DNA of 23,589 nt from Microscillaceae bacterium (GCA_003483885.1 DMXI01000408.1:1-23589), one strand, 5' to 3'; shown: positions 1-8,158, counted from the stretch's first letter. Notes: generated by a model from the letters alone, not told the origin. Made by a program: numbers and translations.

Positions 1-93
1 AAGCCCCTCTTACTCTCCCCATCCAGGGAGAAACCGTCGCGGAGAAGCTGTTGCGGGTAACATTCCTCCCCAAGGGGAGGTTAGGAGGGGCTT
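1..93. repeat. Imperfect terminal inverted repeat element
   Basis: Bases 1-20 (AAGCCCCTCTTACTCTCCCC) pair with 74-93 at 17 of 20 positions. A perfect inner palindrome, CCTCCCC-AA-GGGGAGG, lies at 65-80. The two arms enclose about 53 bases with no open frame. The form is that of a small non-coding dispersed intergenic element. It may extend left of the window. No target-site duplication could be judged. Confidence 0.6.
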
Positions 94-156
94 AGTTTAA
101 GCATTGACAACTTTAATAAAAACACGGGGAAAAAATTCATTAATTCTGAATAGCCT

Positions 157-204
157 ACCTGTCAGGTTTCTTCAGCATAGCCAAAAAAATCTGACAGGTT
201 TTTA
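157..204 (+). terminator. Hairpin followed by T-run, possible terminator
   Basis: ACCTGTCAG at 157-165 pairs perfectly with CTGACAGGT at 191-199 across a 25-base loop, and a run of T follows at 199-203. On the + strand this resembles a Rho-independent terminator for a gene left of the window. The first arm is itself nearly palindromic (ACCTG-T-CAGGT), so it could instead be a dispersed palindrome. The rest of 94-379 shows no coding frame. Confidence 0.35.
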
Positions 205-379
205 TAGAACAATGTAGCAATAGTACAAAACATCACAAAAAGTAAATTTATACGTTTCAATAGACTATGAAGTCCGATTCCTTCTCGGTTTTGCTGGGGA
301 GGAATTTTTATTTGGTTAATAATTGTTTAACATAATTAATATTATATAACTTTTAAAACACCAATCCATCGATTAGCCA

Positions 380-2359
380 TTAAACCAACCTAAATCCAAT
401 TAATAAAATATCATCGCGTTGCTCACAGTCTTGCATATGATCATGAAGGGCTTCCTCAAAAACTTGTTGTTGGCTGGTTAACGCCAGATGAGCATTATTG
501 ACAATGAGTTGCTTTAACCTTTTACTTCCAAAACGCTTCCTTTTTACATTATTCTGATCCTCAAGGCCATCAGATCCCAGATAAATAAGGGTATTGGGTG
601 GGAACTGAAACTGCAGAATTTCGAATTGTATTTCGTTGTTTTGATAACCTCCCACCGATTTTCTGGTGCCTTTCATTGTCTCACATTCGGTTTCGTTAGG
701 CAAAACATAGTATGCCGAACTCTTGGCTCCAGCAAATTGGAAGTCAAAATTACCATTCTCGTTTTGTTTCCATTTCACGATTGACAAATCCATTCCGTAA
801 TTGTTACCAGTTTCCTTTTGTCGCAAAACTGTCTCTATTTCTTCGTGAAGACGATCTATAATGCTCGCAGGATCGGTGATATTCCATACTCGTACAATTT
901 TATCTAATAAAGTATTGCCAATCATAGACATAAAAGCCCCTGGAACTCCATGCCCCGTACAGTCTACCGAAGCCAACAAATTTTCCCCCTCAATTTGGTT
1001 GAGCCAATAAAAGTCTCCCGATACGGTATCTTTGGGGCGATATATAATGAAATAGTCCTGCAGTAAATCGCGGAGTTTTTGGGCATAAGGCAAAATGGCT
1101 TTTTGAATGGCTTGTGCGGCTTGAATACTACTTTTGAAATTTTGGTTGATTCGCACCAGGGCTTTGTTCTTTGTCTCGATATTTTCTTGCTGAGTGAGTA
1201 TTTCCTGTTGCTGTTTTTGGAGCTGGAGATTTTGTGCTTCTATTTGATTTTTCTGGGTTATTTTTTTTGTGATATCCTGGCCAATCATCAATACTTTGCA
1301 AACCTTTCCAGTATGGTCAAATACTGGGGAGAAAATTTCAAAAAGCCATACTTCCTGATTGTTGTGCAATGTTTTTTTGGTTTCCCTTCGGAGTATTTGC
1401 CCCGACAAAAGCGACTCCCAGGCTTTATCAATAGATATTTTGGTCAGCAGTCCATCTGAGTCTCGATCAAAAAGTAGCTCAATTTCCTGGAAAGACTTCC
1501 CTAAAATTTGTTCCTTATTTACCTTCAGGAGGTTTTCAGACTGGTTATTAATAAATATGAATTTCCCTTGAATATCCAATTGTGCCACTAGCGAACTGGC
1601 TTCAAGGGCTTCTAATAAACTACGGCTTTCGGCTTCTTTGACTTCAATGGTAGCCTTGGCGCTCTTTAAATCGCTTAAGTTTTGTTCTAATTCCTGCCTA
1701 TGTTGTTTGATTGCTTCATTTTTTTGAGTCAAATCCTGGTTACTTAACTTTAATTTTCCCTCAAAAATTTGATTGAGGTTTTTTAGAAAATAAAAGCAAA
1801 AAATGAGAATGATCCAGGTTAATATTTGAGGGGTTTTGATTTCTAAATATTGAGGAGATAAAATATCTCGGTTAAGTGCTTGGTGAGTGCCAAAATGCAG
1901 GATTTGATCGTAGGTCAGGAGGAATGTAAAATTGACTCCCAATGCTATGTATTGGTGTTTTCGCTCTTTGTCAGGTTGGAAAAATAGTATACTAAATATT
2001 GAAAAAGTAAATATTGGAAGAACAAGCTGGTGATTGATTCGCCAGTCCGAGAAAGCAAAAAACAGGTGAGGCAAGTAAAACAAAACCGTCGTAACTGCGG
2101 CCAGCAAATACTTGGCAATCAGAAAACGTTGGCGATAATTGAGATACAAAGTAAAAATATAGAGGGAAATGAGTGAAGATCCTGAGTAAATGATAGCGGT
2201 TTTGTGGAATAATATTCCTGGCACCAAAGCCGAAATCTCGACGAAGATCATAACAAAAGCAAGGCGATTGGCCAATACAATTTGTTTGATGGTAATGAAA
2301 TCAAATGTCTGATCTACTCCTAAATGAGAAATCTTGCTCCACAAGTCTTTTATATTCAT
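380..2359 (-). CDS. Membrane PAS/SpoIIE-type (PP2C-like) serine phosphatase
   Basis: 659 residues. Residues 1-200 hold about five or six hydrophobic helices (near 30-50, 55-74, 80-103, 112-127, 136-152, 179-194). A coiled coil follows at about 205-250, a PAS domain at about 250-365, and a Q/E-rich coiled coil at 367-405. The PP2C/SpoIIE phosphatase domain runs from 410 to the end. Metal-binding aspartates are visible at D449 (SGDFYW), D466 (VDCTGHG), D597 (GSDGLED) and D649/D650 (QRDDIL), so it should be active. The family dephosphorylates Ser/Thr on partner-switch proteins. A plausible substrate is the DUF1987/SiaC-like protein at 20919-21320, but that pairing is inference. The start is the only ATG before the first helix. 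It appears to be a single-gene unit, with about 200 bases to the next gene upstream. The signal sensed by the membrane and PAS regions is unknown. Confidence 0.9.
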   Translation of the reverse strand: MNIKDLWSKISHLGVDQTFDFITIKQIVLANRLAFVMIFVEISALVPGILFHKTAIIYSGSSLISLYIFTLYLNYRQRFLIAKYLLAAVTTVLFYLPHLFFAFSDWRINHQLVLPIFTFSIFSILFFQPDKERKHQYIALGVNFTFLLTYDQILHFGTHQALNRDILSPQYLEIKTPQILTWIILIFCFYFLKNLNQIFEGKLKLSNQDLTQKNEAIKQHRQELEQNLSDLKSAKATIEVKEAESRSLLEALEASSLVAQLDIQGKFIFINNQSENLLKVNKEQILGKSFQEIELLFDRDSDGLLTKISIDKAWESLLSGQILRRETKKTLHNNQEVWLFEIFSPVFDHTGKVCKVLMIGQDITKKITQKNQIEAQNLQLQKQQQEILTQQENIETKNKALVRINQNFKSSIQAAQAIQKAILPYAQKLRDLLQDYFIIYRPKDTVSGDFYWLNQIEGENLLASVDCTGHGVPGAFMSMIGNTLLDKIVRVWNITDPASIIDRLHEEIETVLRQKETGNNYGMDLSIVKWKQNENGNFDFQFAGAKSSAYYVLPNETECETMKGTRKSVGGYQNNEIQFEILQFQFPPNTLIYLGSDGLEDQNNVKRKRFGSKRLKQLIVNNAHLALTSQQQVFEEALHDHMQDCEQRDDILLIGFRLV

Positions 2360-2562
2360 AGTTGCACACTTTCTTTAAATAAGTACTACTGAATATAAGA
2401 ATTATTTTGTGAAAGGAGGATATTTAGAAATAATATGAATGTTTATAGTGCTTTAAAGAATATTGCCCAAATAAATTATGTCATCCTATTCTCCCTTGCT
2501 GGCGTACTACATTCTCGTGTATACGCTTATTCAATTTAACATAATTTAAAGTTATACAAATA

Positions 2563-5352
2563 TTAAAAACTTGGTTTCTTATTTTCAAAATAATCTAATA
2601 CCCATACCTTCAACCGATCAGCGTATTGGAAACCACCTTCCTGGTGAATGTATTCTCGCCTTAGTTTGGCAATTTGATGTTCTTGTACTTTGAGATAAGA
2701 CAGCGTTTCAAAAAAGTCAGCTACCCGATATTCATTGATGAGGTTCAATAGGTTGTCCATATCCTCACGGGCAAAGGCCAAAATACCATTGAGTAAGGTA
2801 TTGACTGAAACATCTTCTACAGTTTGGTTACAAACAATTTCCGATCTTCGCTTTTGTTGGTATTTTAACAACGTTTCGTAATCAAATAAAAAAGGCTTTT
2901 TGCCTTGTTGACAATCACCACAAACACAAGGGATTTTTTCGGTAAGGGGAGGGTGGTTCAGCTTTTTGTGGATAAACTCCAACTCATCTCGAATCAAATA
3001 TAACAAACGATCCGCCTCATTTCCCCATACCTCAATTTTAATGGTTTTGATGGTAGTGGCATCATTCCAAAGCACCTTAGCCAGGCTATTTTTGTGTTCC
3101 AGCACCACCCCATATTTCCAATACAGGTTTTGGTGAATGCGCTCGTGAATCCGGCAAATAAACCGGCTAAATACCCCCTTGGGCATAAACTCATAATGGT
3201 ACTCAAAGCGCAAATACTTGGTGGAGTTTTCACCTGGTTGAATGTCTTGCACCTGAGCCGGGGCATTGATGGGTAATAGCTCAGGAATGATGTATTCTTG
3301 GGCATCTTGCAACTGAAATACCAATTCAAAGCGCTCCATCAAGCGCAGCAAAAACGGATACTTACCGTCAAAATTAGAATCATCCCAAAGCTGGGGCAAG
3401 ATATTTTGATGAAATCGCCCCTCTTTGATAGGACTGCCCTCTTTTTCATTATCCAAGAGTTTATAAGCGGCTTTGGTGGCCCAATCGGGTTTGAGCACCA
3501 CCGTATCTTGCAGGGCAAAATCATCCCCAAAGTACAATATAACCCCAATGTCGTGCAGTTGCTGGCTTAAAAATCCTGCATCGGTGGCATTTACATTTTC
3601 TGCCTCGCAAATTTTCAAATACTCCCGATGGCTGATGTAGTTATCCTTTTTAGCTTCCAGCGTCTTACGCACTGCCACCCGGTTTTTGTTCCAAACCTCC
3701 CCAATATGATCTAATTGTAGCATTTCCTTCTGGATAGATGCTCGTAATTCACCAACGCCTGCCCCGCTTTTACAAGAAGTTTTCTTAAAATCTACAATAT
3801 TTCCAAATCGATCTTTCCAATTTTGTCGGTTGATTTCTACTTGATAAATATCGGTTTTGTTTTGCACCACAAACACGGGCGCTTTGTCTGATAAGAGTTC
3901 AATTACTTGTAGCCAATAATCAAACTTAGAATTATCTTCGCCTTTGCGCCCGTCCCACAAGAACAAATACACCGAATTTTTGGTCAAAAAAAACTGGTGA
4001 GTCCCATAATTGATTTCCTGCCCCGCAAAGTCCCAAATGTGCGCCGTAAAGTCGAAAGTGTTTTCCCCTTTTTGGCAATTGGGTAACACCCAATCTTTGA
4101 TTCGAATGCCTTGAGTCGTTTTTCGTCCTTGTTTGAAAACATAATTGGGTTCGCTCAAAGCCTCGGCCATTTCGGTTTTGCCTACTTCACCCGCGCCTAC
4201 TAGTATAAGTTTGGCTTCGTAGAGAGGATATTGTTCTTTTTTATTTTGGGTGGATTTGAGGTAATCTTTGATGGTATCAAGCCCTTGCTTTAGAATTTCA
4301 GGGGGAATGTTTTGAATGGGGTTATTTTCTAAGTGTAAGAAAATCATGCAAGACCATTTATTTATTGTATTAAGTGATAGGTGACTAATTTGGTTGTGAC
4401 TTAAAAGGAGATGAGTTGACTTTCCATGTTTTTCCAGCGGCTTGAGGTCAGTTATTTGATTGTCCCTTAAATCAAGTTGCATTAATTGTACATGTTTTTC
4501 CAGCGATTTAAGATTGGTGATTTGGTTATTATTTAAAAGGAGTTGGGTTAATTGGTTACATTTTTCTAGCGGCTTGAGGTCTTTGATTTGATTGTGACTT
4601 AAAACAAGTTGGGTTAATTGGGTACATTCTTCCAGCGGTTTGAGATCTTTGATTTGGTTGTTCCTTAAAAAAAGTATAGTTAATTGGTTACATTTTTCCA
4701 GCGGTTTGAGGTCTTTGATTTGGTTGTGGCTTAAACCGAGTCCAGTTAATTGGTTACATTTTTCCAGTGGCTTGAGGTCTTTGATTTGGTTTTGATTTAA
4801 AACGAGTTGGGTTAATTGGTTACATTTTTCCAGCGGTTTGAGGTCTTTGATTTGGTTTTGAGTTAAAACGAGTTTGGTTAATTGGTTACATTTTTCCAGT
4901 GGTTTAAGATTTTTGATTTGGTTATTACTTAAATAGAGGCGAATTAATTGGTCACATTTCTCCAGCGGTTTGAAGTTGCTGATTTGGTTGTATTTCATAT
5001 CCAACCAAATCAAGCTATTTAGGGAAGCGACTGGGGTGATATCTGAGATTTTCCAGTGATTATCATACTTGCCAGAAGCAAAGAAGGCGAGCAAATTAGG
5101 AGGGAGCTGAGTGGGTAATTGTACCAATAAATTTTCACTACCTTTGGTGTTACTTTTCTGATATTCCCAGTCTTGAGTTTTTTTGTCTAACTCATACCAC
5201 CTACCATTAAAACTCAAAACCTCCAAATGATCACATTCCCCCAATCGTTCCAAAATAGGTTCGGTACCATCCAGGCCGCAGTTACCTAAGTCAAGTACGG
5301 GGTTTTTAGTGCGTAAGCTTTCTTCAATCAGTTGTTGGGCCAGTTTGCTCAT
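2563..5352 (-). CDS. LRR-Roc-COR (ROCO) GTPase, copy 1
   Basis: 929 residues from the preferred ATG at 5352. An N-terminal cap (1-110) precedes nine 22-residue leucine-rich repeats (114-311) and degenerate end repeats to about 345. A Roc GTPase follows (about 380-540) with P-loop GAGEVGKT at 386-393, switch II DFAGQ from D441, and NKTD at 498-501. The COR region runs from about 550 to 800. Then come cysteines C809, C811, C814 and C841 (likely metal-binding) and a helical tail of about 80 residues. ROCO proteins are intracellular GTPases gated by dimerisation. The LRRs probably bind a ligand. A GTG 138 bases upstream (5490) is in frame, but those 46 codons lie almost wholly in a dispersed repeat, and the paralogue begins at the equivalent Met (MSELAKQLIEE against MSKLAQQLIEE). 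The start at 5352 is therefore chosen. Function in the cell is unknown. Confidence 0.92.
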   Translation of the reverse strand: MSKLAQQLIEESLRTKNPVLDLGNCGLDGTEPILERLGECDHLEVLSFNGRWYELDKKTQDWEYQKSNTKGSENLLVQLPTQLPPNLLAFFASGKYDNHWKISDITPVASLNSLIWLDMKYNQISNFKPLEKCDQLIRLYLSNNQIKNLKPLEKCNQLTKLVLTQNQIKDLKPLEKCNQLTQLVLNQNQIKDLKPLEKCNQLTGLGLSHNQIKDLKPLEKCNQLTILFLRNNQIKDLKPLEECTQLTQLVLSHNQIKDLKPLEKCNQLTQLLLNNNQITNLKSLEKHVQLMQLDLRDNQITDLKPLEKHGKSTHLLLSHNQISHLSLNTINKWSCMIFLHLENNPIQNIPPEILKQGLDTIKDYLKSTQNKKEQYPLYEAKLILVGAGEVGKTEMAEALSEPNYVFKQGRKTTQGIRIKDWVLPNCQKGENTFDFTAHIWDFAGQEINYGTHQFFLTKNSVYLFLWDGRKGEDNSKFDYWLQVIELLSDKAPVFVVQNKTDIYQVEINRQNWKDRFGNIVDFKKTSCKSGAGVGELRASIQKEMLQLDHIGEVWNKNRVAVRKTLEAKKDNYISHREYLKICEAENVNATDAGFLSQQLHDIGVILYFGDDFALQDTVVLKPDWATKAAYKLLDNEKEGSPIKEGRFHQNILPQLWDDSNFDGKYPFLLRLMERFELVFQLQDAQEYIIPELLPINAPAQVQDIQPGENSTKYLRFEYHYEFMPKGVFSRFICRIHERIHQNLYWKYGVVLEHKNSLAKVLWNDATTIKTIKIEVWGNEADRLLYLIRDELEFIHKKLNHPPLTEKIPCVCGDCQQGKKPFLFDYETLLKYQQKRRSEIVCNQTVEDVSVNTLLNGILAFAREDMDNLLNLINEYRVADFFETLSYLKVQEHQIAKLRREYIHQEGGFQYADRLKVWVLDYFENKKPSF
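4420..5013 (-). repeat. 66-bp tandem repeats coding for leucine-rich repeats
   Basis: Nine in-frame units of 66 bases code for 22-residue LRRs with the pattern LxxLxLxxNQIKDLKPLEKCNQ. The six units at 4552-4947 are the most alike, both in protein and in DNA: the same wording (TTAATTGGTTACATTTTTCC) recurs. Units towards both ends are more divergent. Such uniform units suggest recent expansion or homogenisation by unequal crossover or slippage. Confidence 0.9.
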
Positions 5353-5382
5353 GAGGGATTGTTTTGTTAGTTCGTATTTTGT

Positions 5383-5525
5383 GTCACCCCGAGCCTGCCG
5401 AGAGGTCTGTAGAAACCACTGGTACTTAAAACCAAACATAGCGTAAAAGCTTAGCTCCAAGTACTCATATTCCCACTGATCTTTCCTCACGTCAAGATGA
5501 CAAGGTTAATATAGTAAAAAAACGC
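5383..5525. repeat. 143-bp dispersed repeat, copy A1
   Basis: This matches 5843-5985 in the same orientation with no gaps and about 12 differences in 143 bases (by eye). It ends in AATATAGTAAAAAAACGC, a block also found at 8398-8415 just after the second ROCO gene. Its ends, TGTCACCCCGAG and CAAGATGACA, form a rough inverted pair typical of short intergenic elements. On the minus strand it carries a GTG-started frame that runs without a stop into the ROCO gene. Confidence 0.9.
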
Positions 5526-5734
5526 TTTGGATCAATGTGTTGCATAATTTATCAATGTCGATCAGTGACAATGATAACCTGCTGATAATCAACTACAAGT
5601 ATTTGTCATCCTGACGATAGGAAGGATCGGTTCGAGTAGCCGCTTGTTCTGGGTTTGGAGTGCTCTACCAGATTTGCTAATATTTGAAGCCAAAAGGTAG
5701 CTCCAAATACGAAATGACCACTCAAGTAGGGCTA

Positions 5735-5813
5735 TTGTCACCCAGAGCACTGCGAAGGGTCTGAGTGGTAGACTCGTTTTTATTCAGATACTTCGCTGCG
5801 CTTTGTATGACAA
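5735..5813. repeat. 79-bp imperfect hairpin element
   Basis: The arms 5735-5764 (starting TTGTCACCCAGAGC) and 5784-5813 (ending TTTGTATGACAA) are inverted repeats, pairing at about 23 of 30 positions around a 19-base loop. The core CTGCGAAG/CTTCGCTG is conserved between arms. It has no coding capacity and looks like a non-autonomous dispersed palindrome. It could fold as RNA in either direction. Confidence 0.7.
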
Positions 5814-5842
5814 GCAAGACCCCTACAACTAAAAATAATGCG

Positions 5843-5985
5843 GTCATCGGTAGCCTGCCGAAGGATCTGTAGAAACCACTAATACTTAAAACCAAGCATT
5901 GCGTAAAAGCTTAGCTCCAAGTACTCATATTCCCACTGATCTTTCCTCACGTCAAGATGACAGGGTTAATATAGTAAAAAAACGC
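5843..5985. repeat. 143-bp dispersed repeat, copy A2
   Basis: This is the second copy of the repeat at 5383-5525, 460 bases away and in the same orientation. Its minus strand holds a short frame from GTG (5950) coding for 24 residues that begin RKDQWEYEYLEL after the start and end at TAG (5876-5878). In copy A1 the matching codon is CAG, so the frame stays open there. Confidence 0.9.
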
Positions 5986-6189
5986 GTGAAGATGAGCAGC
6001 GGCTTGCCTTGGCTGGTGAAAGCCAAGATGACTTCTATGATTGATAAGTTTGGAAAATAAAGCAAGATCGCGTATTATTAATAGTAATAGAGCTTGTTTA
6101 CAGGGGCATTTTTGAGCGCTTTTATTGCTAGAAAGCATGAATGAAGCAGCCTGATTGATAATAACTGAGCTTATGGCCAATAATATTGA

Positions 6190-6801
6190 ATGATCGATCG
6201 TATGAACCTAATAAAGAATAAAGACTTAGAGGAAAAATTGAGAAGAGTTGTGAATGAAATTCACCCGCTGTCGCATAGAGCATTTAATGACTTCTTAGAT
6301 TTAATCGTGTGTGACACAATTACTAAGGGGATATTTATTAGAAAAGGCCAACAAACTTCAAGTGAGTATTTTATACTCGAGGGGTTAGTCAGAACCTATG
6401 TGGAGTCCCCAAACGGCAAGGATGTGTCTTTAAACTTTTATCCTGACCAAAGTATTTTATCACCTTATAAAACAAGAACTAAAGCAGGTATCTCGACAAT
6501 TTGGGTGGAAGCATTGGCCCAAACAGAACTGGCCGCCATTGATGTAAAGGCTTTGTTTGAGCTGGCCGCCAAAAGTGAAGAGATCAGAATTTTTATGACT
6601 CGTGTGATAGAAAATGACTTGCTTGAAAAATCCTCCAAAGAAATTATGCTTGCTTCTATGACTGGAAAAGAAAAGCTTGCTTTTTTTCGGGAGCGGTTTC
6701 CTACCCTTGAAAACTACGCCCCTCATATCCATATTGCTTCCTATTGTGGCATCACCAATGTATCCTTGAGTAGATTCCGTGCGATGAAAAGCTTACAATA
6801 A
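6190..6801 (+). CDS. Crp/Fnr-family transcriptional regulator
   Basis: 203 residues. Residues about 30-120 fit the cyclic-nucleotide-binding beta-barrel as seen in Bacteroidota (IFIRKGQ, then FILEGLVRTYV, then VSLNFYPDQS). A long helix follows at about 125-155, and a C-terminal helix-turn-helix at 178-203 (HIASYCGITNVSLSRFRAMK). The classical CRP cAMP-contact motif is not evident, so the ligand, if any, is unknown. A second in-frame ATG four codons in (6202) is an equally possible start. The next gene starts 86 bases on, with a 14-bp palindrome in the gap, so this protein may control the downstream membrane/barrel pair. That target is inference. Confidence 0.85.
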   Translation: MIDRMNLIKNKDLEEKLRRVVNEIHPLSHRAFNDFLDLIVCDTITKGIFIRKGQQTSSEYFILEGLVRTYVESPNGKDVSLNFYPDQSILSPYKTRTKAGISTIWVEALAQTELAAIDVKALFELAAKSEEIRIFMTRVIENDLLEKSSKEIMLASMTGKEKLAFFRERFPTLENYAPHIHIASYCGITNVSLSRFRAMKSLQ

Positions 6802-6821
6802 ATTACTCCCTTCTTTACATT

Positions 6822-6865
6822 TTAACAAATGTTAATACAGAACTGAGCGAGCGAATCTTTCTTTG
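6822..6865 (+). promoter_or_regulatory. Palindromic operator candidate and promoter
   Basis: TTAACA-AA-TGTTAA at 6822-6835 is a perfect 14-bp palindrome in the gap before the membrane protein gene. About 22 bases further is TTTCTTTG (6858-6865), one mismatch from the Bacteroidota -7 consensus TAnnTTTG. The spacing would place the palindrome over the -33 region, as expected for an activator site. Binding by the adjacent Crp-like protein is inference. Confidence 0.35.
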
Positions 6866-6887
6866 CATAAACAATTATAAAACGTTT

Positions 6888-7265
6888 ATGAAAAAGATTT
6901 TTCAGCTCATAACCCTGCTATTTGCGGTGTTTATGTTTGTCTTAGCCTATTTGTTTTGGACAGACTTTACCAAGGCTTTAGAGGTGTCTAACCATGCATT
7001 GAATAACATGGGCAAGGTACTCGCCGGACGATTTATGGTTTCAGCCATGTTGGCCATTTTCGCGGCCTGGTATTTCGATGCCAAGGTGCTGGCCTTTGTA
7101 TTTCTTATGTTTGCCTTTATGGCCCTGGCCGATGGGTTTACCTATTATGCCCAGAACTTACCTCATTTTCCCCATACCATTACTGGTATTTTTTGCCTAA
7201 TCGTAGCGGCACTGGCATTTGCTTATCGCAAAAAACTTTCTTTTACAACTACAAAACGATCTTAA
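6888..7265 (+). CDS. Small four-helix integral membrane protein
   Basis: 125 residues. Hydrophobic segments lie near 5-25, 47-65, 68-88 and 97-115, followed by a basic tail (YRKKLSFTTTKRS), so both ends are probably cytoplasmic. It shares the general look of small membrane families such as DUF4345/DUF4267, but I cannot assign it firmly. It contains no catalytic or metal motif. The next gene begins 3 bases after its stop codon, so the two are probably co-transcribed and perhaps regulated by the Crp-like protein upstream. Function is unknown. Confidence 0.75.
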   Translation: MKKIFQLITLLFAVFMFVLAYLFWTDFTKALEVSNHALNNMGKVLAGRFMVSAMLAIFAAWYFDAKVLAFVFLMFAFMALADGFTYYAQNLPHFPHTITGIFCLIVAALAFAYRKKLSFTTTKRS

Positions 7266-7267
7266 GC

Positions 7268-7858
7268 ATGTATTCTAAATTAAACATATCTATCACATTA
7301 TTAATGATTTTGGCTTCTACCTTCACTGTTTTGGGACAAGAGGCAAACAACAAAACAAGATTTTCAATAGAATTAGACCCGTTGGCGTATGCTTCGGGTG
7401 GGTATTCGGGTCATTTACGGATTCAGCCAAAAAACAGTAAACATTTATTGTTGGGTATTGGTGTGGCTGCTTTTAATCAACCAGATTTTGCGGTTAATCT
7501 CGACCCAGAGAATAACGACGAAGGCTGGAAAGTCCGAGTAGATAATACCGTAGGAATATTTGGTGAATACCACTTTTCTGAGGTAAATAAAAAATGGTTT
7601 ATTGGAGGACAAATAAGTTTTCAGCAACAAAAAATTGAAAATGACAACTTAACCGGATCTGCAAATTTTTCGAATATAATGCTGATGCTTCAAGGAGGAT
7701 ATACTTTTCGCCCTTTCAAATTTCCTTTATACATCAAGCCTTGGATGGGCATAGGGTATGTCTCTAAGGTTTCGGGTGAGCACACCCTCGAGGGACAAGA
7801 TTATAATGTTTCACCAGTCACTTTCCTGATGACATTTCACGTGGGATATACTTTTTAA
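7268..7858 (+). CDS. Outer-membrane beta-barrel protein
   Basis: 196 residues from the ATG at 7268. The longer frame from 7193 overlaps the preceding gene and lacks a signal before this Met. A signal peptide is visible (hydrophobic 6-18, likely cleavage after VLG before QEA). The mature part has alternating beta-strand patterns and ends VTFLMTFHVGYTF, a terminal aromatic typical of barrel proteins inserted by the BAM complex. It shares an order of motifs with the protein at 11990-12571: an IELDP/IETDP start, a KWF/KWYVG strand, a GGYTF/GYRWYPF turn followed by Y(I/V)KPW or YVNPF, and the HVGYTF/HIGYHF end. They are therefore probably distant paralogues. The role is unknown; structural porin-like or envelope-stress roles are possible. 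Confidence 0.8.
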   Translation: MYSKLNISITLLMILASTFTVLGQEANNKTRFSIELDPLAYASGGYSGHLRIQPKNSKHLLLGIGVAAFNQPDFAVNLDPENNDEGWKVRVDNTVGIFGEYHFSEVNKKWFIGGQISFQQQKIENDNLTGSANFSNIMLMLQGGYTFRPFKFPLYIKPWMGIGYVSKVSGEHTLEGQDYNVSPVTFLMTFHVGYTF

Positions 7859-7982
7859 GTATTTTTGAAGGCTTTGTAGATTATCCTGGGCTTATTCACC
7901 CGAAAAGGTGTTATTTAGGATTGGGTAACCGATTTGTGGACTAGTCCAGGGTAACTAATAAAAGCTTTTTATTTCACACTTG

Positions 7983-8066
7983 TCAATTATTTTGATACTC
8001 TAAATCAAGTACCAGGTGTTGGGTGCTTAAGCTTTCTTCAGTCAGTTGTTGGGCCAGTTTGCTCAT
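7983..8066 (-). pseudogene. Relic of a ROCO gene 5' end
   Basis: Starting at the ATG at 8066, the minus strand codes for MSKLAQQLTEESLSTQ and then reads to VLDL, stopping after 27 codons at 7983. It matches the first 22 codons of ROCO copy 1 (MSKLAQQLIEESLRTK, then VLDL) with few changes. The untranslated bases just upstream (GAGGGATTGTTTTG) are also shared. After VLDL the similarity ends. It is a fragment left by duplication or deletion, not an intact gene. Confidence 0.75.
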
Positions 8067-8158
8067 GAGGGATTGTTTTGGTGGTTTGCGTTATTTATTG
8101 TCTAGCAAGGAATTTGTTGAGAAGTTGCTTGTTTGACTTTAAGAACTAGTATACCAAC

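Larger units (their letters stand above)
5491..6189. other. Non-coding gap made of dispersed repeats
   Basis: This stretch lies between the ROCO copy 1 upstream region and the Crp-like gene. It holds the end of repeat A1, the 79-bp hairpin element and repeat A2. A sequence at 5604-5630, beginning TGTCATCCTGACG, looks like the edge of yet another element. I see no credible gene in it. The minus-strand frame at 5947-6180 is repeat-derived and lacks protein-like composition. Confidence 0.7.

Noticed and set aside
1079..1571. Plus-strand frames of 126 and 70 codons
   Set aside because: They are antisense shadows of the phosphatase gene with no independent support.
4420..5013. Regularly spaced repeats that might be taken for a CRISPR array
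   Set aside because: The repeats are contiguous 66-bp coding units in frame with the ROCO gene, with no unique spacers and no cas genes.
5353..5490. 46-codon N-terminal extension of ROCO copy 1 from a GTG
   Set aside because: It lies almost wholly in the 143-bp dispersed repeat, has no counterpart in the paralogue or the relic, and both of those begin at the Met matching 5352.
5947..6180. Open frame of 77 codons on the minus strand
   Set aside because: It overlaps the end of repeat A2, has no protein-like pattern, and lacks a plausible start context or homologue.
7193..7267. Longer N-terminus for the barrel protein
   Set aside because: It would overlap the membrane protein gene by over 70 bases and put 25 residues before a normal signal peptide.
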